Part shown: positions 22,912 through 33,435 of the stretch, piece by piece
Layout of the letters: each line of letters starts with the position of its first letter
Position numbering within the stretch: position 1 is the first letter of the stretch
Assembly (NCBI GenBank): GCA_038373885.1
Contig: JAWZYV010014407.1
Span: 310,001 to 374,000 of the forward strand
From: Cheiracanthium punctorium
Lineage: Eukaryota; Arthropoda; Arachnida; Araneae; Cheiracanthiidae
Direction of reading: 5' to 3'
Length of the DNA: 64,000 nucleotides
Made by a program: the position numbers and the translations under genes
Notes under the pieces: model-generated
Told to the model about the DNA's origin: nothing
Seen by the model: the letters and a program-made list of their open reading frames with translations, nothing else
Databases searched by the model: none

Positions 22912-23240
22912 TTAACCCTTTCAGGCGCAACCCTTTCCCAATGCTGAAAAAAGGGCAGCCGTTGCCATCGCTCGACTTAACTACCAGAAAGATGGCGGAC
23001 GATCGAAACGTTCACCGCGTGCCACAGATCTAGAGACCCTTGACGCAGCTGGCTGTGCGCGCACAACCAGCTGTCTTCAAAAAAGGGTCTCTAGATCTGT
23101 GGCACGCGATGAACGTTTCGATCGTCCGCCATCTTGCTGGTAGTTAAGTCGAGCGATGGCAACGGCTGCCCTTTTTTCAAGCATTGGGCAATCTATCCAG
23201 CTGTTGTCGCATTCTTCCATTTTTCAGCAGATTCCAATTT
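22912..23240 (+). mobile_element. TTAA MITE (family A), R end missing
   Basis: TTAA at 22912-22915, L end with one change (CCCTTTCAGGCGCAACCC), both arms and a short centre (GCAGCTGGCTGTGCGCGCAC). The body then breaks off near 23233 (CAGCAGATTCC). The flank TTTTAATGCATWCAGCAGATG occurs on both sides (22841 and 23249), so the break involved a local duplication. Confidence 0.8.
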
Positions 23241-23690
23241 ATTTCATATAGTTTTAATGCATACAGCAGATGTCCAATTTTCAGTTATTTACCAAAACCC
23301 AAGTTTTTTTTTTCAAATCCCGGCCCCGAACGTTCCCTCCCGCACTTGGAGAAAAAAAGAAAGGAGGAACAGGTAGAGCAAGAGAGACAGGGGAAAGCGA
23401 GGGTGTTCCATCTTCTTCTTCCTCGGAATAAGGGATCGATCCGGTGAATGACCGCCAGAGCAGGCAGACGACTATTGATCGCACGCTACACACTCACTCA
23501 CACCATCCCGCCATCTAAAGGTCACTGGGCGTCTCGCAGGGAAGCCCTAAACTAGGCTACCGTTCGGTGTGTCGCGGCCGCAAAAAACTGGAGAAGTAGT
23601 AAAATGCCGCCCGGGAAAGGGAAGGATTAAAAGTGGAGCATCAGGGTTGGTAGTGACCGGAAACGTTCGATTAGCGAGGCGGCTGATGAT
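23241..23690. other. GC-richer islet, no assignable gene
   Basis: 23320-23690 is clearly GC-richer than its surroundings (CCCGGCC, GCGGCCGC and CpG dinucleotides). Opposing short frames at 23134-23493 overlap the MITE or are pyrimidine-biased. It could be an undetected exon or regulatory DNA; nothing decides it. Confidence 0.3.
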
Positions 23691-23691
23691 T

Positions 23692-23765
23692 TTAACCCTT
23701 TAACGTGCGGTGTTCCCGCTCTGGAAACACCAAACTCTGACGTTTTTGACTGTTGCCAGTATGCC
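23692..23765 (-). mobile_element. TTAA MITE (family A), R-end fragment
   Basis: TTAA at 23692-23695, R end CCCTTTAACGTGCGGTGTTC, then CAAACTCTGACG and GACTGTTGCCAGT. Similarity ends near 23760. Confidence 0.75.
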
Positions 23766-23776
23766 CCGCTGCCGTA

Positions 23777-24117
23777 TCGTAGATCAGCGGTTTTCAACCA
23801 GTGGGGCGCACCCCCTTGGGAGGCGAAGAGCGTTTGCAGAGGGGGGGGGGCAGGGAAAGTGATAATGCATGTTTTAAAAAATCATCTTATATATTCTTAA
23901 CTATTTTTACTTAAAAAAAAAAAAACTATTTGCCCTTAAAGTATTTTTTCGAACTTTACCGATAACATTATTTTGTAGAAAAGGTGACTCAATGCTCATT
24001 GTTGAAGAATAAAAAACTGTTTGTATGCTGAGGAATGTGAAGGGGGGGGGGGTGCGCCATCGTAAGTAAGCTTTTGTTGGGGTCACAATGTTAAGGTTAG
24101 GAACCGCTGTCCTAGAT
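23777..24117. mobile_element. hAT MITE, 325 bp
   Basis: The element 23785-24109 runs from CAGCGGTTTTCAACC to GGTTAGGAACCGCTG. Flanks TCGTAGAT and TCCTAGAT match at 7 of 8 positions. The G-run (23841-23850), followed by GATAATGCATGTTTTAA, recurs at 54976-55130, a truncated copy. No transposase. Confidence 0.8.
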
Positions 24118-24195
24118 ACGCTACTATTTATGCCACATAAGTTGGTTCTAAGATGTTTCTGCACATAAGTACTTTCCAGTCAGAGAGGTTTTTTT

Positions 24196-24747
24196 TTAAT
24201 CCTTTAACGCGCAGTGTTCTCGCTCTGGGAACACCAAACTCTGACGTTTTGACTGTTGCCAGTCACGAAGAATAGATTTGATTTTTATAAAAATAGTTGC
24301 GGGTGACATAGCTCCACGAGAATCTTTTACTTTTTAGCGCGTCTCATTTCCCGTAAAAAAATGGTCACGATTATTTTTAACAGCACCGACATCTGCTGTA
24401 AAAAGGGCAGCCGTTGCCATCGCTCGACTAAACTACCAGCAACATGGCGGACGATCGAAACGTTCATCGCGTGCCACAGATCTAGAGACCCTTTTTTTGA
24501 CGCAGCTGGTTGTGCCCTCGACTAAACTACCAGCAACATGGCGGACGATCGAAACGTTCATCGCGTGCCACAGATCTAGGGACCCCTTTTTTTACGCAGC
24601 TGGCTGTGCCGTCAGAAAAGGGTCTCTAGATCTGTGGCCCGCGATGAACGTTTCGATCGTCCGCCATCTTGCTGGTAGTTAAGTCGAGCGATGGCAACGG
24701 CTGCCCTTTTTTCAGCACTGGGAAAGGGTTGTGCCTCAAAGGGTAAA
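24196..24747 (-). mobile_element. TTAA MITE (family A), full length with duplicated arm
   Basis: TTAA at 24196-24199, R end (one change) at left, the body, arms and the L end GCCTCAAAGGG near 24743. The right TTAA is eroded to TAAA. The arm containing CATGGCGGACGATCG is present twice in tandem (about 24416-24515 and 24517-24605), then follows the inverted arm. Confidence 0.83.
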
Positions 24748-25150
24748 AAAAAAAAAAACATGCACCTTCAGACAGCCAAGTCAACAGAATTTTTGCGGTT
24801 TGCCCGTCTAGCCTGACGGAGCAGAGAGAGAGAGAGAGAGAGAGACCAACAGCGTTCCTGCACCTTCCCAAGGACGGGCCGAGTCCGATGACTCACAAGG
24901 CTAAAGAAGCAGCCGGCACACTCCAAGAGGCTTCCTAACTAAACCCGGAAGTCGGTCCGTCCTTGCGAGTACAGTGTGTAAGTGCAGTAGTCAGCGCGCA
25001 TGATCTTCCAAACTGAGGAGAAACAGGAATAGTTTGCGCAACGCATTTTTCCAAGGGCGAACGAAAAAAGTTTCGTTCTCGGCAACCATGGGGCATTTTT
25101 CGAATTCCTGCCTGATTCTGGTTTGTGGCGACTCTTTACACTGTCCATTC
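24748..25150. other. GC-richer DNA with (GA)n; no assignable gene
   Basis: (GA)n microsatellite at about 24826-24844. 24845-25140 is GC-richer without motifs I recognise. The short minus frame at 24939-25148 is unsupported. Confidence 0.35.
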
Positions 25151-25154
25151 ATAT

Positions 25155-25440
25155 TTAAACACGCCTTTTTTGCGTAGCCGTAAAGATGAAATGTGAAGCT
25201 TGTTTGTGTTGTTACGGCAAAGCTACACGTGGGCTACCTGCTGAGTATGGGGGATGGATGCTTTGGACGGAAGACTTTCTAAAGGGATTTTAACGCGTAT
25301 TCACGTTACATTTGGAGAAAACCGACCAAAACTGCAGACCGTTATATCGATAGGCCTGGCCAGAACACGGGATCTTCACACTTCAGCCACTTACCATTTT
25401 GAATGTCTTATCCACTCGGTCATGACGGGACTCAGACGTT
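25155..25440 (-). mobile_element. SINE-family copy (minus)
   Basis: On the minus strand from about 25440: TGACCGAGTGG (A box), AAAATGGTAAGTGGCTGAAG, an eroded B box (CGTGTTCTGGCC), ATAACGGTCTGCAGTTTTGG and CCCTTTAGAAAGTC. This is the same block order as at 1318-1566. Target duplication not located. Confidence 0.7.
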
Positions 25441-25444
25441 AGTA

Positions 25445-26317
25445 TATTGCAAGGAATTTGGAAGCAATTTAGTAAATCGAATTTTAGTCCACAGGAAAAG
25501 AATTGCATCAGGTACTTTTACCAAAGCAATGAAATAAAAGATCTTATTTTTGAAGATGGATAGACGACAGGTCTTGTAGTGTGCGCAATATAAGCTCCTT
25601 GTGCTCTTCACGCAGGATCATTTCACAGTTTAGATCTTCATTAAAAGGAGCCAGAACGAATATGAGCAATTGTCAGAAACTGGTCATGAATAACAAAAAG
25701 TATACAAAAATTAACTATCCCCCCCACAGCTTTAATGAATTTCCTCCGATTTTCATTTCATTCGAGTTTAGAGTAGCAGCTGGTATGGAAGATACAGCAG
25801 TGAATCTAGAATTTTTGAATCCAGTTATATGTAACTAGAATTGGAGAATTCAGAACAGCACTACATAGACGAAAAATTCTACTACGATATTTTCAGATCT
25901 TATCATGTCGTGAGAATATGGGCATATGCAAATACTGCTCATTGATGAGTGCATAAAATATGAAAGACTTGTAATATCTGTATGTCGCGCTTTTACGGGA
26001 TGAAACAAAACAGCGCTCATAAATTAGCCTCTTAGGTTCAGCCGTCATAACCTATAAGGACTCTGGGACGCATCTCTTCCAATATTTTGTCTTAACAATG
26101 TAAATTTTTAATAAAAATTATGGAGGAGGGGGAGGGAAGCACATTCTGCTATCCGTCTCCCTAACAATGAATGAGTAGGTAGTCACGCCTATGCTGAGCG
26201 CAATGATTGACAATCAATCCTTCAGTGACTTTTTTCTTACTCTAAAATGTTCGTTTTCAACTTCGCAAACACACAGCGTAGCGGTTCTGTGCTCTTTCTT
26301 GCTTTTGCACCGACGCT
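25445..26317. other. No gene recognised
   Basis: Unassigned. The frame 25581-25838 (plus, 85 codons) has no recognisable features. Confidence 0.35.
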
Positions 26318-27625
26318 GGGACACAGTGGGAAGATTCAAAGACCTACGTCGGAAGCAACTATGGAGACAGTGGGAGCATACTGTTGCAGAATTACTCTGC
26401 TTGTTTCCGGGGTTCGTCCTTCTAAAGTCCAGTTGGTGTAGGAAGTTCCAGTAAAAAGTCCACTGGTCAGGATGGAACACAACTTTATTGCTTCTAGAAC
26501 TTCGTAGAGTAATCAGCTGTACAAAATCCACAAGCACAATCAAACAGTAATGTGCTTTTAACAGTCCGCTTAGATCAGAAGCTCTCAGAAAGGCTGTATT
26601 TCTCACACAAAATAAGTCACTTTCACAGGCAAAAATTCAGTGGAAATATTCAAGGGATATCGTACACAATCCCTTAAGACACAGCAATGAAGAATTTACA
26701 CACAGCACTTTAAAAACAGCATCAGAAAGCAAGCTACAACACAGCTTCTATAGCACTATCAATTCACAAAGCAAGCGTACTCTTTCTCGGAGCTTAACTC
26801 GCACTAAACTGGGGCTTCAGAAGCGCTCCTATATATAGCCGACGCAGAAGGTACAAGAAGCTTCCAGAAAAGTCTATTTCTCGAGTATTCCACATAAAGC
26901 GGGAATTTTGATTACGTCATAGAAGAGAAATGTTAAGTTATTATTGATTTTAATGCAGCAAAAGCAGCTTTACAGGCCCCCATTGGGAAAATCGCGCCAA
27001 ATGACCAAAATGTCGAAATATCGCCAAATTTGGATCCAAAAATGAGTCCCTAAAAGTGAAGAGATCGAAGCCCTAGGACCAATATTTCTCGCGATTTCTA
27101 GAAGCCCATAGAAAAACAATAGGGAAACTGAAACCTCCGTATCTCCGATTCTAGTTGACCGATTTTGATGCAACGAAAAGCAAAATTTATCTATTTGAAG
27201 CGTGGAATACGAATTTTAGAGTATTTTAAGCCCCAGAACAGCGGGTTGCCCCGAAAATTCGTAACAATACGAAGAGGGAAGCGACTATGGATACAGTGGG
27301 AAGATTAAAAGACCTACGTCGGGAAGCAACTATGGGGACAGTGGGAGCAAACAAAGAGGAAAACAACTATGGACACGGTGCGAGCGTAGATTGAGGGAAG
27401 CAACTATGAACACTGGGAATATTCAAAGGCAAAGAGGGAAGCAAGTATGGGCATAGTAGGAACATTCAAAGACCTATGTCCGGAGCAAATCTTCACAGTG
27501 GGAGCATACAAAGAGGAAAGCAACTACCGACGCAGTGGAAGCACACAAAGTCAAGGAAACTATTGGCATAGTGAGAATATTCAAAAATCTATATCGGGAA
27601 GAAACTATGGACACAGCCGATGAAA
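26318..27625 (+). repeat. Minisatellite, split by a solo LTR
   Basis: Degenerate direct repeats of GGGAAGCAACTATGGACACA with GTGGGAGCATACAAAGAG occupy 26318-26381 and 27267-27625, about 40-45 bp apart. They were one array before the LTR inserted: joining the two sides at one copy of ATAC restores the repeat phase. Confidence 0.75.
26378..27270 (-). mobile_element. Solo LTR, copy 1 (Gypsy-type), 885 bp
   Basis: The LTR is 26382-27266, flanked by ATAC at 26378-26381 and 27267-27270. On the minus strand it begins TGTTACGAATTTTCGGGG and ends CTCTGCAACA (TG...CA). A TATATATAGG promoter-like block lies near 26830. Related LTRs are at 42066-43385 (minus) and 61540-62391 (plus). No internal coding region adjoins any of them, so all three are recombination products. 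A 4-bp duplication fits Ty3/Gypsy; that class is inferred. Open frames here (26191-26606, 26970-27173) are LTR sequence. Confidence 0.88.
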
Positions 27626-27679
27626 TGCTCTATTTTGCACACCGTTTGTGCGACGACGACAGAGGCAGAAGCGTACTGG

Positions 27680-27990
27680 CTAACCCTTTAACGCGCAGTG
27701 TTCCCGCCCCGGGAACACCAAACTCTGACGTTTTGACTGTTGGCAGTCAGGAAGAATAGATTTGATTTCTATAAAAATAGTTGTGGGTGACATATCTCCA
27801 CGAGAATCCTTTGACGACAGCTGGCTGTGCCCGCGCACAGCCAGCTGTCGTCAAAAAAAGGGTCTCTAGATCTGTGGCACGCGACGAACGTTTCGATCGT
27901 CCGCCATCTTGCTGGTAGTTAAGTCGAGCGATGGCAACGGCTGCGCTTTTTTTTTCAGCATTGGGAAAGGGTTGTGCCTCAAAGGGTTAA
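27680..27990 (-). mobile_element. TTAA MITE (family A), arm-deleted
   Basis: R end CCCTTTAACGCGCAGTGTTC at 27684, about 130 bp of body, then a jump from GAGAATCCTTT straight into the palindrome centre GACAGCTGGCTGTGC. One arm and the L end GTGCCTCAAAGGG with TTAA at 27987-27990 follow. The left duplication reads CTAA. Confidence 0.83.
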
Positions 27991-28609
27991 TTATGCGTAA
28001 CATGCGAAGATAAGATCGTGTTCGAAAGTTTTCAATAATGGACGATTTCAACATCATTTATCTTTATTGTTTTTTTCTTTTTCTGTAATGGCTTGAAACA
28101 ATTTAGGGTAGTAAGTAAAAAATACTGATCACATCTTAAAAAAATATGTCCTGTCTGCCCAAGGGAATTCATCCACACACTCTGGTTCGAACGCCATACT
28201 GCATGCTCGAGCGGCCACGTGGATCCCCAGTTCCCCATATCTCCCCAGACACAAAGAATGCAGCGCACATCCATGTCAGGCGATAAGGAAGCATAGGGTT
28301 GCTTCTCTCCGTGCACACACAAGAAACCGCGCAAATCTCAGAAAACAAAACCCCATCTACTTTCGGTATGCGCCAGCGAAAGGAAATGCATGCGGGCGAC
28401 GAAGCGTAATCCAAAACCAAAAATAACTCTGGTGGGAGAGAAATATTTTGTGTATAGTCAAAAGAGAGAGAGGGACCGTGGTCTGAAGAGAAGAGCTGGG
28501 AATGCGTTTCTCTCCGCATCGTAATGGAACATACTAAGGCTACGTGATTGCTGATTCCTTTTCTAGCATATCAAAGGAAGTGCCCAAAATTATGGTGGCA
28601 AGCATAAGA
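27991..28609. other. No gene supported
   Basis: 28160-28520 is GC-richer and gives two overlapping minus frames (28032-28334, 28169-28519) in different phases, without known motifs. Confidence 0.3.
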
Positions 28610-29085
28610 AATGAGATTTTTACTTCCCGAACATGTACCATGTAAGGAAAGTATTGTAATCATGAAAAAAATCGACTTCGAGATTTTGGTGTATTGACAC
28701 GTTTTGAGGTCTTCTGAATTCATTTATTCTATTTTTACGAGAGGTATGTATGTATGTGTGTGTATGTGAGTAAACACCATAGCTCCTAAACGATACATTC
28801 CATTGAGCTCAATTTGGGTATATATGTTATAAACCACCGTCGCAAGACCGGTATTGATTTTGGTGTGTATACGACGTATAGTTTTTCTCCAGGGCTACGA
28901 CAAAGATTTCTTTTAAATTATGGCCTATGGGTGGAAATTCTTGAAAGTGCGCTAGCGTTGAAACGGCGCATTCGATTGAGCTTCAATTTGGTACATATGT
29001 TTGAATGATTCATCGATTAAAATTTATTAAAATGCTCGGTAATGATCTTAATTGTAAGTGTTCGGAAGAGTCACTCCAGATTTTC
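28610..29085 (+). repeat. Unclassified 470-bp repeat, plus copy
   Basis: It matches the reverse complement of 34505-34968 along its length: GAACATGTACCATGTAAGGA, GTGTATTGACACGTTTTGAG, a GTATGTATGTGTGTG stretch, AGGGCTACG, then GATTCATCGATTAAAATTTA and GTCACTCCAGATTTT. No termini or coding are evident; the 64-codon frame inside is repeat sequence. Confidence 0.7.
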
Positions 29086-29256
29086 TAAACAAAAAATGTG
29101 GGTTTAATTCATGGGAATTCGGTATCCTAATATCTCCTGCTCTAAAGCAGGAAATGGTAGCAAAAATATTTGCACAGATAACAAAAAAAAAGAAAAAAAA
29201 AACACCCAAAAGAAACTGCTGTTTAAAAGATAAAATGATTAAATTATCAAACTGGA

Positions 29257-29400
29257 CATCTGTTCCGATCGAAAAAATTTCGATCTTCTTTAACAGCAGT
29301 CTAAACACAGGCCTCAGTCTCAGCGTGTGCTTGGACTTCTACTGCTGCTGAAGAAGATCGAAATTTTTTCGATCGGAACAGATGTTCACTTTGATGAGTA
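29257..29400 (+). repeat. Fold-back repeat H with hammerhead-like core, copy 1
   Basis: Arms of 43 bp (29257-29299 and 29342-29384) are inverted copies with two or three mismatches: CATCTGTTCCGATCG at the outer left and CGATCGGAACAGATG at the outer right. The right arm holds CTGAAGA (29348-29354), a strong stem (GATCGAAA / TTTCGATC) and GGAA. This is the arrangement CUGANGA - stem II - GAAA of a hammerhead ribozyme, here with a changed GAAA. Confidence 0.55.
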
Positions 29401-29534
29401 ACATTTTATGTGTGTTGTTTTAGAAAGTTTTAATTATTTTATTACCACAGGCGTTTAAAGTATACTGATAAACAAATGAGAGAAACATTGACCAAAATAC
29501 GATACGTCAACCTATTGCTTCGTCTATAAGAAAT

Positions 29535-29830
29535 GTGTGGACACCTCGTACAGCAGTTCAAGCGTCACATGGAGCTCTCATGCTGTTAATGAGGTTATTG
29601 ATTGCAGTAGTCATCCGCATTCCTTCAAAAGATCCGATTTTAACGCCTAAAGGATTCTCGGGAGAGTTGTTGACATGCAGTGGCTCTTCCTATAGCATTC
29701 CACAAATGCTCTATGGGACTGAGGTCTGAAGACCTCGCTAGTCACACCATACAGAGAATACCCTGTACTTCCCGAGAATCGTCGATTCTTTTAACGTTAA
29801 TTTTCGACACCAGTGTACATTTACATAGAT
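29535..29830 (-). pseudogene. Tc1-like transposase relic, C-terminal part
   Basis: Minus-strand translation gives LARSSDLSPIEHLWNAIGRA around 29685-29740, the motif holding the last catalytic acid of Tc1 transposases (typically PARSPDLxPIEHVWD). Nearer 29550-29600, in another frame, it gives INNLINSMRAP and TAVRGVHT, matching the family C-terminus (LI-SM-RRC-A-I-RGGHT). Stops and frameshifts separate the blocks. It is unrelated in detail to the intact Tc1 element at 58555. Inverted termini were not found. Confidence 0.7.
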
Positions 29831-29894
29831 TCGAGGATGTGTGCTCGCTCTGCAATAAAATACGTAAATAAATAAATAATTTAGCGCCTTGTTT

Positions 29895-29995
29895 ACTTTA
29901 AACAGTTCGCTACCCATCGTAGCAATAACAAGGCGGCAGAAATCCCTTTCTGTGCCCATCATTGCTTTCTAACTAGGGTCTTTGAGTGGCTTGAC
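29895..29995 (+). repeat. Short dispersed repeat S
   Basis: TTCGCTACCCATCGTAGCAA ... CATTGCTTTCTAACTAGGGT matches 46140-46241 (CCCATTGTTGAAAGAG ... TTTGCTTTCTTACATGGGTC). Related openings are at 14166 and 16243. Class unknown. Confidence 0.4.
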
Positions 29996-30071
29996 GTGGA
30001 CAAGTGTTGCGCTTGCACAATCAAAACACAACAGCGGGAGAAATTCCCTTTTTGTGTCTAGTTACATATAT

Positions 30072-30090
30072 TATATATATATATATATAT
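30072..30090. repeat. (TA)n microsatellite
   Basis: Pure TA tract of 19 bases. Confidence 0.9.
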
Positions 30091-30143
30091 GTTATAATGA
30101 AAAATTATTCTTTATTCTCGCATTTGCTTAATGTATTTACTGG

Positions 30144-30435
30144 TTAATCCAGTACAGATGAGTTCGGGCTGATTTTTTAAAGCCTGAGCCCGAAATTTCA
30201 GCTATAAATAAAGTCAGTTACTTCATTGACGGAATATCACATATTTTGTGCAAATTAAAGACAAATATAATAGCAAACTGTTAATGCAATTTCTGATACT
30301 TTGTATTCAAGTTCATCAAATAATAATAATAAGTTTATCTCTCCCACAAATCACTTTTTAAAATCTTGTTTCCAAGGAGCATGAGCCCAGTTTAGGCCCG
30401 GGCTCGGGCTGAGCCCGTCTCATCTCAATAATCCA
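30144..30435. mobile_element. hAT MITE, 276 bp
   Basis: The element 30152-30427 has flanks TTAATCCA (30144-30151) and ATAATCCA (30428-30435), 7 of 8 identical. Termini are TACAGATGAGTTCGGGCT and, read inward from the right, TTGAGATGAGACGGGCTC, both followed by GAGCCCG repeats. The same family enters the window end at 63844. Confidence 0.78.
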
Positions 30436-31245
30436 AGACTGCATCTGGCGATCACAAACTCACGTTCCCCCAAGTCTATTACCAATTCTCCATCCCATTT
30501 AAACGAGCCAATTACATTTCCAAAATTGAATCGCCAGAACCGAGCCCCCCCCCTCCCCTTTATAGAACCAAATCAATTATTCCGCTGAAAGTATTTTATT
30601 TATAGATCGAACCAAAAGTGTCCCGTCCGGCAATTGCCGAATCCTTCTTCCCGGACCATATGGCACTATTCTGATCCGGCGACAGGCAGCTGCCGACTGA
30701 CTGTCGCTCCCAGACTAATCGAAAGTCAGGGACTGCCCCACCCTCGCGCGCGCCCGTCATATATAGCTGCGGCTGGTAATGATACTATTGCACAGAGCGT
30801 TTTTCATCGTGGGGCCCCGCAAATGATTTCTGGAGACAGCGAGGCTTAATGAACTGCCGTTATTTATTCAGTCTGCACAGGTGCACGCAGGGGAAAGTTC
30901 GGAGATCTATTTTTAGGAGAGAACTTGGTCAGAAATTTGATTTATTCTAAAAACTATCCCTTGCACATTTCCCCCTGAATCTAAAAATTACGACTCCCTG
31001 ACGCATACTTTTTAATCGTTAAAGTGGAAGTCCGAAACAGCTGCAGACTCGTTAGCTTAGTTAAGAAAAATGCAAATTTCTACTACGACTTCAATATCAT
31101 CCCTTTTTGGCGCTGTTCTAACTTGCCGACAAATTTATGTCACCATTAGTTTTCATTATTTCTTTTTCTTTCTTTCATTTTTTTTGTTTGTTTTGTTTTG
31201 TTCACTGCGCTATCATTTGATGTTTAAATCATAAGGGGTCTCTCT
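30436..31245. other. GC-richer islet, no assignable gene
   Basis: 30600-30850 is CpG-rich (GTCCGGCAATTGCCG, CTCGCGCGCGCCCGTC) with a TATATAG at about 30761. The frame 30634-30849 (plus) has no recognisable features. A promoter or exon is possible but unproven. Confidence 0.3.
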
Positions 31246-31506
31246 CTCCCTCCCAGTAGCGGATCCAGGGGAGGAGCTAGGGGACTTCAGCCACCCCGAA
31301 AGAGATTGCTAAAGGGTGACGTTCTGCTTTATTATAGACTTTAAATAGCTAAAATGATCATATTTTATTACTTAGCCCCTCCCAAAATCATGCACACTGA
31401 TTTAGACTAAAATTTTCATTTACAGTACATTGTAATTGGGTGAAATAAGCTTTTCTAAATTTAGCCTCTCCCAAAAAAAATTTCTGGATCCGCCACTGCC
31501 CTCCTA
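31246..31506. mobile_element. hAT MITE, 245 bp
   Basis: 31254-31498 runs from CAGTAGCGGATCCAGGGG to TTTCTGGATCCGCCACTG, near-perfect inverted termini. Flanks share CCCTCC but the 8-bp alignment is imperfect (CTCCCTCC and CCCTCCTA). The interior (TTACTTAGCCCCTCCC, TGGGTGAAATAAGCTTTT) matches the reverse complement of 46732-46981. Confidence 0.78.
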
Positions 31507-32973
31507 GCCCCCCCCCCCTGTATTTTTTCTTCGAAATAAATACAACCATACTAACAACAAATTCCCAAAGCAATTATTAAATGTAAAAATAAACCTACAT
31601 TACACAGCTGAAAAAAAAAAGAAGAAAAAATGAAAAGAAATTCGAAACTTTGCGTCTAAACAATGGTAAAAATCTCTACTTATCTCCATATCAGTTTATT
31701 TATCGCACCAAAACACATCGCCAAAGTGGGATGATATCAAAGATGTACCGAAATTTTTAACATTTTTTTTCTAAAATAAGCCACAGCCAAATTAATTTCT
31801 GCATCCGCCAAAGAGACATTGTGGATATTTTCGAATCAATAGCGTAGATGAATTCCTTACCAATCTTTTTTATTTATTTTGCATTATTTCTCAAAAGTAC
31901 CCACCTTAGAGCGAAAATATTTCTCAGCAGGAAAACGCCTCCTGGGTTTTAAAAAGAGTAGATCAAATCGATACGAGTTTTAACTTTCAACACCACGGCC
32001 CAGAATAAATCCCCGATCTACACTTCACATCCGTCCATTCCCACATAAATATTCAAAATATTTCTGAAACAATATTTTTCATACCCCCCCCCCCCTCGCG
32101 CATACCCGGGGAGCGGGTTCATCCCTACACACGCATTTCGCACAGAAAAATCACCTATGGATTTCTATACGCTCCGTAGGATCCCACCACTCCACGCATG
32201 ACCGACAAATGAGATGTTTCTGATCGCATTTTCGGCATCGATATGCACCCCTGCGTATATGCGTTGTTTACACGCTGTTTCACTGCATGTTTTATTGCAT
32301 ACTATCTTGCGTTGGCATCGCATAATAAAAAGAAAACGATTTCTAGAACGCATCCGACGTTATCACCGCGATTCTGGAATAACTTAAAATACTTACCAGA
32401 GAAAAAAAAAACAAAATGTAAGCACGTGCGGATTAGAGATTGCTTTCAGACTGTCGTGGTACGTGGAGTTATTTTTTTTCGATCAGACCGATTTTTAGAT
32501 TTAGAGCTTGTTATAATGATGTTTAAGAGGAATCTTAACCCCAGCCATCACTCTTCTAAATCTTGCGCAGTTTTGTCGATTACGTTTCATGGCCGCAGAG
32601 ACAGTTTTCGCTGAATTATCCTCCTCACTTCCAAGATGGTATCACAACAATAATACTTGCTAATTGATGCATGTTATTTGGCCGCAAATGTATTCTAATT
32701 TTTTTTTTCGACGTTGTAGTTTGCAATGGGTTCCAACATTCTGTGGAATAATGGAGAAATTAAGGTGAGAGCCTTTGGGGTGAAAAGGTTCTTAACTGTC
32801 TTGCCAAAACACGCGCAGAACTATACTATGCAATTACAAAAGATGAAAATATACTTTATGTTGGAAGGTTTTACTACAAAATAAAAGGTTAGGCCCATTG
32901 TGGTGGCAGGCATCTTACAGTCTCTTGAATGGGCATGGCTTACTTACTTTAGATACACATGAACAGAGATTAT
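31507..32973. other. No gene supported
   Basis: AT-rich with poly-A and poly-C tracts (32084-32095). The frame 32243-32614 (plus, 123 codons) is the longest here but has no known motif. Confidence 0.3.
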
Positions 32974-33435
32974 TTAACCCTTTGAGGCGCAACCCTTTCC
33001 CAATGCTGAAAAATGGGCAGCCGTTGCCATCGCTCGACTAACTACCAGCAAGATGTGCCGGCACAGCCAGCTGTCGTCAAAAAAAGGGTCCCTCGATCTG
33101 TAGCACGCGATGAACGTTTCGATCGTCCGCCATCTTGCTGGTAGTTAAGTCCAGCGATGGCAACGGCTGCCCTTTTTTCAGCATTGAGCAATCCATCCAG
33201 CTGTTCTCGCATTTTCCCCTTATTCAGCAGATGTCAGTGCTGTTAAAAATAATCGTGACAATTTTTTTACGGGAAAAAAGTAAAGGATTCTCGATAAAAA
33301 GTAAAGGATTCTCGTGGAGTTATGTAACGCTCAACTATTTTTATAGAAATCAAATCTATTCCTTGTGACGGGCTACAGTCAAAACGTCAGAGTTTGGTGT
33401 TCCCAGAGCGGGAACACTGCGCATTAAAGGGTTAA
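32974..33435 (+). mobile_element. TTAA MITE (family A), arm 1 cut at palindrome centre
   Basis: TTAA at 32974-32977 and 33432-33435, clean L and R ends. Arm 1 stops at AGCAAGATG (33055) and joins directly to TGCCGGCACAGCC, the palindrome centre. Arm 2 and body are complete, with AAAAGTAAAGGATTCTCG duplicated at 33277-33317. Confidence 0.87.

Noticed and set aside
26191..26606. Overlapping frames of 87 and 130 codons
   Set aside because: They run through the solo LTR and into the minisatellite; LTR copies elsewhere do not keep these frames.
32243..32614. 123-codon plus-strand frame
   Set aside because: No motif, biased composition and no supporting context; length is possible by chance in this many frames.
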